The translations under genes were made by a program, and so were the position numbers. 5,288 nt of DNA, from contig DBKX01000389.1 in NCBI GenBank assembly GCA_002297865.1, positions 1 to 5,288 on the forward strand. Reading direction: 5' to 3'. Numbering within the stretch: the first letter of the stretch is position 1; each line of letters starts with the position of its first letter. The notes under the pieces were generated by a model. That model ran no database searches, was not told where the DNA came from, and was given only the letters and a program-made list of their open reading frames with translations. Below are positions 1 through 5,288 of the stretch, piece after piece. The stretch comes from Lachnoclostridium sp. UBA739. Lineage in GTDB: Bacteria > Bacillota_A > Clostridia > Lachnospirales > Lachnospiraceae.

Positions 1-1931
1 AGAATTTCGTAGAGAAGTTTCGCGGTGAGGCGCAGTCTGCTGCGGGTCTTTCACATCCGAATATAGTAAATGTGTATGATGTGGGAGATGATGATGGTTT
101 ACATTATATAGTCATGGAGCTAGTAGAGGGGATTACCTTAAAAAGCTTTATTGAACGGAAAGGTAAGTTAGATGTAAAAGAGGCCCTTGGAATATCCATT
201 CAGATAGCGCAGGGAATGGAAGCGGCCCATGCCAATCACATTGTACATCGTGATATAAAACCACAGAATATTATTATTTCCAGAGAAGGTAAAGTAAAAG
301 TAACGGATTTTGGTATCGCTAAGGCTGCCACATCCAATACCATTACATCCAACGCTATGGGCTCTGTACATTATATTTCACCTGAACAGGCAAGAGGTGG
401 TTATAGTGATGATAAGAGTGATATCTATTCTTTAGGTATCACAATGTATGAAATGCTATCTGGTCATGTCCCATTTACTGGGGACAATACCATTTCAGTA
501 GCGTTACTGCATATACAGGGTGAAGCTACGCCTCTTCGCCAGCTGGATCCGACAATACCAGTCAGTATTGATAAAATCGTACAGAAATGTATGCAGAAAA
601 AACCAGAACGCAGATATCCAAATGTAACAGAATTGATAAAAGACTTGAGAAAGGCCATTACCAATCCAAATGATGATTTTGTAAAAATCCCTCCAATGGT
701 AATGAATGATTCTCCGACTATTCATATTTCAGATGATGAGATTAATCATATAAAAAGTGCTTCTAAGGAAAATCAGAAAATTTATCATGAGCCAGAGGAA
801 GAAGAGAAAACCAGCGAGGAAGAAGATTTGGACGATGATGACGAGGAAGATGATATTGATCCAAAAGTAGAAAAAATGGTACGCATTGGTGGTGCTCTTG
901 CTGGAGTCGTATTAGTTGGTTTAATTATATTTATTGTATTTAAGTTGTTTATAGGTGGAGGAAGCCATAGTGATAAGCCTGTTCTTCCAAGTGCAGAGCC
1001 AGAAGTTACCCAAGATGTTACAGAAGAGCCAACTGTTAGTGAGGCAGTAACAGTTAAAGTCCCTGACGTGGCTGGTAAGAGTCTTGAGGAAGCGGAAAGA
1101 ATGTTTAGAGAAGCTAATGTAAAATATACAACGGAAAAAGAATATAATTCAAATTATGGTGAAGGTTATGTTATTTCCACAGACCCACAGAGTGGTCAGG
1201 AAATTGCTCCTGACACAGAAGTTGTAATCTTAGTAAGTAAAGGGAAAAGGCAGGTATCAGTTCCTAATGTAACGAATATGGCCATTGATAAGGCTGTAAG
1301 GGATCTTGAAGAAGCTGGTTTTGTCGTTAAGAAGAGCACAACAAATAGTGATTCTATTACAGAAGGAAATGTTGTATATACGGAACCAAAGGCTGGCACA
1401 TCTGTGGAAGCTGGCTCAATGGTCACTGTTTATGAAAGTATTGGAGCAGAAGTAAAATATGTATATGTTCCGGATTTAACGAATTTGACACAGGCAGAGG
1501 CAGAGAGCAAATTAAAAGGTTCTAATCTTGTACTTGGAAAAATAAGATATAAGAATTCTGATACGTATAAAGAAGGAAAAGTAATTGACCAGACTTATGG
1601 TGTCAATGAAAAAGTAGAAGAAGGAACTGCAATTGGAGTCACAATCAGCTTGGGACCTCAAAAGAAAGTAACTTATAAGTACTATGGTGATGCTGTGATT
1701 ACCTATAATCCATTTGAGTTTGAGGATGAAAGTGGTAGAGTAAAAATAATCTTATCCCAAAGTGGACATAGTAAGACTGTACTCAATGAGGAACTCACAT
1801 ACGAGGATTTCCCATATCAGTTGTCGGATGTAGAAGGATATGATGAATCGAATGGAACGTTAACGATGTATGTAGATGGAGAGCAAAGAGGAGATTCCAT
1901 TGCTATTTCGTTTACGAAAGTGGAGCAGTAG
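1..1931 (+). CDS. prkC: PASTA-domain serine/threonine protein kinase PrkC (Stk1/PknB family), N-terminus cut by window edge
   Basis: This is a membrane eukaryotic-type Ser/Thr kinase that senses muropeptides through external PASTA repeats and phosphorylates cytoplasmic proteins linked to wall growth, translation and dormancy. The frame is open from the window edge (first full codon at base 3), giving 642 residues. The GTG at 72 lies inside the kinase domain, because the codons before it encode the alpha-C segment FRGEAQ, with the conserved Glu at 27-29, and then SHPNIVNVYD. The glycine loop and catalytic lysine, roughly 50-60 residues, lie outside the window. Numbering from base 72, HRDIKPQN is at 59-66, DFG at 79-81 and SPEQARGG at 103-110. 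An acidic linker (240-263) leads to one membrane helix (about 272-294). PASTA repeats follow at about 327-391, 394-458 and 463-528, then a 91-residue tail. The kinase is cytoplasmic and the PASTA part external. The phosphatase PrpC is usually encoded just upstream, which cannot be checked here. Family assignment is near certain. Confidence 0.96.
   Translation, partial: NFVEKFRGEAQSAAGLSHPNIVNVYDVGDDDGLHYIVMELVEGITLKSFIERKGKLDVKEALGISIQIAQGMEAAHANHIVHRDIKPQNIIISREGKVKVTDFGIAKAATSNTITSNAMGSVHYISPEQARGGYSDDKSDIYSLGITMYEMLSGHVPFTGDNTISVALLHIQGEATPLRQLDPTIPVSIDKIVQKCMQKKPERRYPNVTELIKDLRKAITNPNDDFVKIPPMVMNDSPTIHISDDEINHIKSASKENQKIYHEPEEEEKTSEEEDLDDDDEEDDIDPKVEKMVRIGGALAGVVLVGLIIFIVFKLFIGGGSHSDKPVLPSAEPEVTQDVTEEPTVSEAVTVKVPDVAGKSLEEAERMFREANVKYTTEKEYNSNYGEGYVISTDPQSGQEIAPDTEVVILVSKGKRQVSVPNVTNMAIDKAVRDLEEAGFVVKKSTTNSDSITEGNVVYTEPKAGTSVEAGSMVTVYESIGAEVKYVYVPDLTNLTQAEAESKLKGSNLVLGKIRYKNSDTYKEGKVIDQTYGVNEKVEEGTAIGVTISLGPQKKVTYKYYGDAVITYNPFEFEDESGRVKIILSQSGHSKTVLNEELTYEDFPYQLSDVEGYDESNGTLTMYVDGEQRGDSIAISFTKVEQ
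306..395 (+). other. Kinase activation segment (DFG to SPEQ) with threonine-rich loop
   Basis: The segment runs from DFG (306-314) to the SPEQ motif that replaces the APE of eukaryotic kinases. Between them the loop carries Thr87, Thr90 and Thr92 and Ser88 and Ser93 (numbered from base 72), followed by GSVHYISPEQ. In the PrkC/PknB family, autophosphorylation of threonines in this loop switches the kinase on, and the same residues are removed by PrpC-type phosphatases. The motif pattern is seen directly. Which threonine is phosphorylated here is inference. Confidence 0.85.
885..953 (+). other. Single transmembrane helix of the kinase
   Basis: About 23 residues (272-294 counted from base 72) are almost wholly hydrophobic, with the core GVVLVGLIIFIVFKLFI. 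Lys and Arg residues just before it (KVEKMVR) fit the positive-inside rule. The kinase domain is therefore cytoplasmic and the PASTA repeats external. There is no other membrane segment in the visible protein. Confidence 0.93.
1050..1655 (+). repeat. Three tandem PASTA domains of the kinase
   Basis: Three units of about 65 residues each lie at about 1050-1244, 1251-1445 and 1458-1655. Each opens with a VPD/VPN motif (VPDVAGKSLEEAE, VPNVTNMAIDKAV, VPDLTNLTQAEAE). The first two have a central turn of the type PQSG or PKAG, and all three end in a strand such as VVILVSKG or GVTISLG. PASTA domains bind peptidoglycan fragments and beta-lactams. The repeats are well diverged at the DNA level, so this is an old duplication rather than a recent tandem expansion. 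The third unit lacks the usual P-x-x-G turn and has QTYGVNE in its place. Confidence 0.92.
1656..1928 (+). other. C-terminal extracellular domain after the PASTA repeats
   Basis: 91 residues follow the last PASTA repeat. They look beta-rich, with alternating hydrophobic and polar residues (VTYKYYGDAVITY, GRVKIILSQSG, TLTMYVDG, IAISFTKVEQ) and no cysteine. Some Firmicute PrkC proteins end in an immunoglobulin-like domain at this position, and this segment could be such a domain. I do not recognise a specific motif, so the fold is inference. Confidence 0.55.
1917..1925 (+). promoter_or_regulatory. Ribosome binding site of rsgA inside the end of prkC
   Basis: The purine-rich AAAGTGGAG ends 10 bases before the ATG at 1936. 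It lies within the last codons of the kinase gene, whose stop codon is only 4 bases from the rsgA start, so translation is probably coupled. Confidence 0.6.
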
Positions 1932-1935
1932 ATAG

Positions 1936-2814
1936 ATGATAGGAAAGATTATTAAAGGAATTGCTGGATTTTATTACGTTCATACACCCAATAACGTGGT
2001 GTATGAATGTAAGGCAAAAGGTGTATTTCGTAATAAAAAAGTGAAGCCGCTCGTTGGTGATGATGTTGAGATTGATATACTAGATGAAGAAACAGCTGTG
2101 GGAAATATCACAAAAGTGTTAGAACGAAAAAATCAGCTTATTCGACCAGCGGTTGCCAATGTAGATCAGGCAATTATTATTTTTGCTGCGGCGAAGCCAG
2201 AACCAAACTTTAATATGTTAGACAGATTTCTTGTAATGATGTTAAGACAGAATGTACCATGTGTAATCTGCTTTAATAAGCAGGATATTGCTAACGATGA
2301 ACAGTTAAAGCTTTTGGAGGAGACTTATGTACAATGTGGATATCAAGTGGTTTTTACAAGCACCATAACGGGACAGGGCATGGATGATTTTAAAAATCTC
2401 CTTCATAATAAAACGACTGTACTGGCAGGACCTTCCGGAGTAGGAAAGTCCTCTATTATTAATGAGATAAAACCTGAAGCGCAAATGGAAACAGGTGAAA
2501 TCAGCAGAAAAATAGAACGAGGCAGACATACAACCAGACATTCAGAATTATTCCATGTTACAGGAAGTACGTATATTATGGACACACCAGGATTTACTTC
2601 CTTATATATAGATGGCATGGAAAAGGAAGAATTGAAAGATTATTTTTTGGAATTTGAAAACTATGAACCATATTGTAAATTTAATGGCTGTGTTCATATT
2701 AATGAGCCGCAATGTGGTGTGAAAGATGCATTAGAGCAGGGAAAGATTAGTAAAATACGATATGAAAACTATAAGTTTTTGTATGAAGAGTTGAAACAAC
2801 AGAAAAAGTATTAA
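1936..2814 (+). CDS. rsgA: Small ribosomal subunit biogenesis GTPase RsgA (CpgA/YloQ)
   Basis: RsgA is a circularly permuted GTPase that binds the 30S subunit late in assembly and helps mature the decoding centre. At 292 residues it is close to the short Firmicute forms (about 300). The N-terminal OB-fold (about 1-70) starts with the typical MIGKIIKGIAGFYYV, which supports the ATG at 1936. The GTPase motifs come in permuted order: G4 NKQD at 114-117, then P-loop GPSGVGKS at 165-172, RHTTRH at 197-202 and G3 DTPGF at 216-220. The C-terminal zinc-binding part has Cys247, Cys252, His254 and Cys260 in the pattern C-x4-C-x-H-x5-C. All catalytic and metal motifs are intact. It starts 4 bases after prkC and ends 12 bases before rpe, so it is surely co-transcribed with both. 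In B. subtilis this protein is also linked to wall shape and is phosphorylated by PrkC. A strong stem-loop lies in its first codons (1974-2012). Confidence 0.97.
   Translation: MIGKIIKGIAGFYYVHTPNNVVYECKAKGVFRNKKVKPLVGDDVEIDILDEETAVGNITKVLERKNQLIRPAVANVDQAIIIFAAAKPEPNFNMLDRFLVMMLRQNVPCVICFNKQDIANDEQLKLLEETYVQCGYQVVFTSTITGQGMDDFKNLLHNKTTVLAGPSGVGKSSIINEIKPEAQMETGEISRKIERGRHTTRHSELFHVTGSTYIMDTPGFTSLYIDGMEKEELKDYFLEFENYEPYCKFNGCVHINEPQCGVKDALEQGKISKIRYENYKFLYEELKQQKKY
1974..2012 (+). other. Long stem-loop (inverted repeat) inside the start of rsgA
   Basis: TTACGTTCATACACC (1974-1988) pairs with GGTGTATGAATGTAA (1998-2012) around the 9-base loop CAATAACGT. The stem is 15 pairs, 14 of them Watson-Crick and one a G-U wobble (1978 with 2008). 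The RNA arm begins 38 bases after the A of the rsgA start codon, beyond the initiating ribosome's footprint, so it should not hide the start site. No T-run follows on either strand, so it is not an intrinsic terminator. It may act as an mRNA structure, a processing site or a protein-bound palindrome, or it may be a by-product of codon choice. The structure is seen directly. Any role is open. Confidence 0.55.
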
Positions 2815-2820
2815 GGACGG
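2813..2820 (+). promoter_or_regulatory. Ribosome binding site of rpe overlapping the rsgA stop codon
   Basis: AAGGACGG begins within the rsgA TAA stop (2812-2814) and precedes the rpe ATG at 2827. The AAGGA core has 9 bases of spacing. The overlap with the stop codon points to translational coupling and confirms the rpe start. Confidence 0.75.
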
Positions 2821-2826
2821 GATAAA

Positions 2827-3486
2827 ATGTATAAGTTAGCGCCATCGCTGCTGGCAGCGGATTTTAAACAGTTACAGAAAGAAGTGGAAACAGTTGATAA
2901 AGCAGGAGCAGATATGCTTCATATTGATGTGATGGATGGGATTTTTGTTCCTAGTATTTCTTTCGGAATGCCAGTTATTCAATCCATCAGGAAGGTTACA
3001 AAAAAGACTTTTGATGTACATCTTATGATTGAAGAACCTGCAAGGTATATCGAAGAGTTTAAAAAATGTGGAGCCGATATTTTGACTGTGCATGCAGAAG
3101 CCTGCAAACATTTGAATCGTACTGTAATGGCAATTAAGGATGCGGAAATGAAGGCCAGTGTCGCATTAAATCCTGCTACGCCACTCTCTACACTTGAGTA
3201 TATATTAGAAGAGCTAGATATGGTACTTCTTATGAGTGTAAATCCAGGCTTTGGCGGGCAAAAGTTTATTCCAAATACCCTGACAAAGATTGAACAGTTG
3301 CGTAAGATGATAGATGAAAAAGGTCTTACAGTTGATATAGAAGTAGATGGCGGAGTTGGTCTTAATAATGTACAAGACGTTATGAAGGCTGGTGCCAATG
3401 TAATCGTAGCAGGTACCGCTGTTTTTAAAGGTGATGCAGAAGACAATGTACGAAAATTCAAAGAGGCATTTGACAATGGAAAGTAA
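2827..3486 (+). CDS. rpe: Ribulose-phosphate 3-epimerase
   Basis: Rpe interconverts D-ribulose 5-phosphate and D-xylulose 5-phosphate in the cytoplasmic pentose phosphate pathway, feeding transketolase. At 219 residues it has the normal full length of this TIM-barrel family. It begins with the classic APSLLAADF (5-13). The metal and catalytic residues are all present: His32 and Asp34 in LHIDVMDG, His65 in DVHLM, and Asp174 in EVDGG. By family analogy Asp34 and Asp174 act as the acid-base pair. Phosphate-binding segments are NPGFGGQKF (139-147), DGGVG (174-178) and AGTAVF (195-200). The methionines of VLLMSVNP and VHLM also match the active-site pattern. The gene lies 12 bases after rsgA and overlaps thiN by 11 bases, as in the B. 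subtilis prkC cluster. Nothing is missing or unusual. Confidence 0.97.
   Translation: MYKLAPSLLAADFKQLQKEVETVDKAGADMLHIDVMDGIFVPSISFGMPVIQSIRKVTKKTFDVHLMIEEPARYIEEFKKCGADILTVHAEACKHLNRTVMAIKDAEMKASVALNPATPLSTLEYILEELDMVLLMSVNPGFGGQKFIPNTLTKIEQLRKMIDEKGLTVDIEVDGGVGLNNVQDVMKAGANVIVAGTAVFKGDAEDNVRKFKEAFDNGK
3461..3466 (+). promoter_or_regulatory. Ribosome binding site that decides the thiN start
   Basis: AAGAGG lies 9 bases before the ATG at 3476, inside the last codons of rpe. An earlier in-frame ATG at 3431 would overlap rpe by 56 bases, and a later one at 3503 has no good purine tract upstream. The site therefore favours 3476. Confidence 0.65.
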
Positions 3487-4183
3487 TACCGAACGTGAAC
3501 AGATGATAACGGAGCGCTTGCCTCTGAAAAAGCACAAAAAGGTCTGTATTATTTCAGGCGGTGATGTGAATCAAGAGTTTCTATTAAAATTGCTTAAAGA
3601 GGAAGAATGCGAACAAATCATTTGTGTAGATGGCGGATTAAAGCATGCCTATGAATTAAATCTAAAAGTAGATTATATTGTTGGAGATTTTGATACAATT
3701 GACCATGTAATTATTCGGCATTATAAAGATGAAACCAGTGTGCCAATACGTGAATATAATCCAGTGAAAGATAGCACGGATACAGATATCGCGCTTTCGT
3801 TAGCGCTATCTGCTGAGCCAGAAGCTGTTTATATCGTTGGAGGTATTGGTAGCCGAATGGATCATACTCTCGGCAATATTCATATTTTAAAGAAGACATT
3901 GTCAAGTAATAGTAACACGTACCTTATCAACGAGCACAATCGGATTTCTATGTTAAGCCATTCTGTGGTATTAGAGAAAAGAAAGATGTTCGGAGATTAT
4001 ATATCATTTATACCATTTACAGAGAAGATTGAGAATCTTACATTAAAGGGGTTCAAATATCCATTAGAAAATTGTACAATGGTAAATGGCGAAAGCTTAG
4101 GAATCAGTAATGAAATTGTAGATGAGACAGCTTATGTTGAATTTCAAAAAGGAATTTTATTAATGATAGAGGCTAGAGATTAA
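3476..4183 (+). CDS. thiN: Thiamine pyrophosphokinase
   Basis: This enzyme transfers diphosphate from ATP to thiamine, giving thiamine diphosphate, the cofactor of transketolase, pyruvate dehydrogenase and related enzymes. It allows use of salvaged thiamine without the ThiE/ThiL route. From the ATG at 3476 it has 235 residues, slightly longer than the usual 210-220 owing to a polar N-terminal extension of about 20 residues. Family motifs are CIISGGD (24-30), ICVDGGLKHAYEL (49-61), YIVGDFDTID (67-76), the acidic substrate-site motif KDSTDTD (98-104) and GGIGSRMDHTLGNIHIL (122-138). The C-terminal beta domain carries LKGFKYPLENCTM and NGESLGISNE (204-213). The gene overlaps the end of rpe by 11 bases in another frame, with its Shine-Dalgarno sequence inside rpe. 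No TPP riboswitch precedes it, so expression should follow the operon rather than thiamine level. The start is less sure than the identity. Confidence 0.95.
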   Translation: MESNTEREQMITERLPLKKHKKVCIISGGDVNQEFLLKLLKEEECEQIICVDGGLKHAYELNLKVDYIVGDFDTIDHVIIRHYKDETSVPIREYNPVKDSTDTDIALSLALSAEPEAVYIVGGIGSRMDHTLGNIHILKKTLSSNSNTYLINEHNRISMLSHSVVLEKRKMFGDYISFIPFTEKIENLTLKGFKYPLENCTMVNGESLGISNEIVDETAYVEFQKGILLMIEARD

Positions 4184-4202
4184 AAGAATGCGAAAAACAC
4201 GC

Positions 4203-4214
4203 AGGAAAGAGGAA
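4203..4214 (+). promoter_or_regulatory. Ribosome binding site of ychF
   Basis: A long purine tract, AGGAAAGAGGAA, sits in the 35-base gap after thiN. Its AGAGG part is 6 bases from the ATG at 4219. This is among the best Shine-Dalgarno regions in the window and fits efficient translation of ychF. Confidence 0.7.
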
Positions 4215-4218
4215 AATT

Positions 4219-5288
4219 ATGAAATTAGGAATTGTTGGATTACCTAACGTAGGTAAAAGTACATTATTTAATTCTTTAACAAAGGCAGGAGCAGAATCTG
4301 CAAACTATCCATTCTGTACAATCGATCCAAATGTGGGTATTGTTACAGTTCCAGATAAGAGACTGCAGGTTCTTACAGAAATGTACAATTCACAAAAGAC
4401 TGTACCAGCTACCATTGAATTCGTTGATATTGCAGGACTTGTAAAGGGTGCGTCCAAAGGAGAAGGTTTAGGGAACCAGTTCCTTGCAAACATCCGTGAA
4501 GTTGATGCGATCGTTCATGTGGTACGTTGCTTCGAAGATACAAATATTATCCATGTAGATGGTTCGATTGATCCACTTCGTGATATTGAAACTATTAACT
4601 TAGAATTAATTTTCTCTGATATTGAAATGATAGAACGTCGAATTGCACGTGCATCCAAAGGAGCAAGAAATGATAAAACACTTGCGAAAGAAGTAGAATT
4701 TCTAAAACGTCTGCAAGCACATTTAGAAGCTGGCAACATGGCGAAGAGTTTTGGTGTAGAAGAGGAAGATGAAATCGAATGGATTAAGGGATATCAGCTT
4801 CTTACCAATAAACCAGTAATCTATGCAGCAAATGTTAGTGAAGATGATTTAGCTGATGATGCAGCAAGCAATGAACATGTTAAACGTGTACGTGAATTTG
4901 CTGAAAAGGAAGGCTCTGAAGTATTTGTTATCTGTGCCCAGATTGAACAGGAGATCGCTGAGCTGGATGATGATGAAAAAGCAGAATTCTTACAGGATCT
5001 AGGACTAGAAGAATCTGGGTTGGAAAAATTAATCCGTGCAAGTTATCATTTATTAGGTCTTAGTAGTTACCTTACAGCAGGGGAGCAGGAAACAAGAGCT
5101 TGGACAATTACAAAAGGAACAAAAGCTCCTGGAGCTGCTGGTAAGATTCACAGTGACTTTGAACGTGGATTTATTCGTGCCGAAGTTGTAAGTTATGACA
5201 ATCTTGTAGAATGCGGTTCTATGAATGCGGCAAAAGAAAAAGGATTAGTTCGCTCAGAAGGTAAAGAATATGTAGTACAGGATGGCGA
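4219..5288 (+). CDS. ychF: Redox-regulated ATPase YchF (OLA1 family), C-terminus cut by window edge
   Basis: YchF is a ribosome-associated P-loop ATPase of the Obg group that prefers ATP to GTP and is tied to stress responses. The frame runs open to the window edge with 356 complete codons. The family has about 365 residues and ends soon after YVVQDGD, so only about ten residues are missing and this is not a broken gene. Visible motifs are the P-loop GLPNVGKST (7-15), NYPFCTIDPNVG (29-40) and the G3 motif DIAGLVKGASKGEG (70-83). Leu74 sits where Ras has its catalytic Gln, as in hydrophobic-substituted GTPases, and His112 aligns with the proposed catalytic His of E. coli YchF. NVSE (205-208) stands in place of NKxD, consistent with ATP preference. 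A helical region at about 115-190 and a C-terminal TGS domain (about 280 onward, with TITKGTKAPGAAGKIHSDF) complete it. It lies 35 bases after thiN. It uses arginine codon CGT far more than its neighbours. Confidence 0.97.
   Translation, partial: MKLGIVGLPNVGKSTLFNSLTKAGAESANYPFCTIDPNVGIVTVPDKRLQVLTEMYNSQKTVPATIEFVDIAGLVKGASKGEGLGNQFLANIREVDAIVHVVRCFEDTNIIHVDGSIDPLRDIETINLELIFSDIEMIERRIARASKGARNDKTLAKEVEFLKRLQAHLEAGNMAKSFGVEEEDEIEWIKGYQLLTNKPVIYAANVSEDDLADDAASNEHVKRVREFAEKEGSEVFVICAQIEQEIAELDDDEKAEFLQDLGLEESGLEKLIRASYHLLGLSSYLTAGEQETRAWTITKGTKAPGAAGKIHSDFERGFIRAEVVSYDNLVECGSMNAAKEKGLVRSEGKEYVVQDG

Noticed and set aside
31..44. Small GC-rich hairpin CGCAG-TCTG-CTGCG
   Set aside because: It is a five-pair stem within conserved kinase codons. 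It is too short and shows no sign of function.
72..74. GTG at 72 as the start of the kinase
   Set aside because: The frame is open back to base 3 and encodes the conserved alpha-C Glu segment and the SHPNIV motif, so the GTG is an internal valine codon.
2034..2040. AAAAAAG run in rsgA as a frameshift site
   Set aside because: The run is not in the A-AAA-AAG register of the reading frame, and rsgA is full length without a shift.
2979..3476. 165-codon open frame on the minus strand opposite rpe
   Set aside because: It lies wholly antisense to a complete, motif-rich rpe. Its product shows no recognisable domain and is rich in Ser, Thr and Ile as expected from complemented codons.
3785..3810. 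Hairpin in thiN (GATA..GCGC with GCGCTATC, 8-base loop)
   Set aside because: The stem is broken by a 2-base bulge, no T-run follows, and it lies in the middle of a coding region. It is within what chance gives.
4137..4163. Possible promoter for ychF (TTGAAT, 15 bases, TATTAA) inside the end of thiN
   Set aside because: The match to the -35 and -10 consensus is partial and the spacing short. In AT-rich DNA such matches are common, so it is not called.
4189..4203. Possible terminator between thiN and ychF (TGCG and CGCA around a 7-base loop)
   Set aside because: It has only a 4-base-pair stem and is followed by a purine tract instead of T residues.

Overview
The window is a dense, one-strand stretch of housekeeping genes from an AT-rich, low-GC Gram-positive bacterium. 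The order protein kinase PrkC, RsgA (CpgA), ribulose-phosphate 3-epimerase, thiamine pyrophosphokinase is the conserved prkC-centred cluster of Firmicutes. AT-rich codons, purine-rich Shine-Dalgarno sequences and the protein sequences suggest a Clostridia member, probably of Lachnospiraceae type. That placement is an inference from general resemblance, not from a database search.

Layout, all on the + strand: 1-1931 is a membrane Ser/Thr kinase with three PASTA repeats, cut at its N-terminus by the window edge. 1936-2814 is rsgA, a ribosome-assembly GTPase. 2827-3486 is rpe, of the pentose phosphate pathway. 3476-4183 is thiN, which makes thiamine diphosphate. 4219-5288 is ychF, a translation-associated ATPase of the Obg family, cut about ten residues before its C-terminus. 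The gaps are 4, 12, -11 and 35 bases, so the first four genes look like one transcription and translation unit. ychF could be the last gene of that unit or have its own promoter. No intergenic stretch exceeds 35 bases, and I see no terminator, riboswitch, RNA gene, mobile element or CRISPR array.

Functionally, the kinase senses cell-wall fragments outside the cell and phosphorylates cytoplasmic targets. In Bacillus subtilis the adjacent RsgA homologue CpgA is such a target, so the gene order may mirror a wall-to-ribosome signalling link. rpe and thiN connect through thiamine diphosphate, the cofactor of transketolase, which uses the product of Rpe.

I find no previously undescribed system. 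The least expected signal is a 15-base-pair stem-loop inside the start of the rsgA coding region (1974-2012). Other points of note are the very acidic segment next to the kinase membrane helix, the kinase's extra C-terminal domain, and a shift in arginine codon use in ychF.
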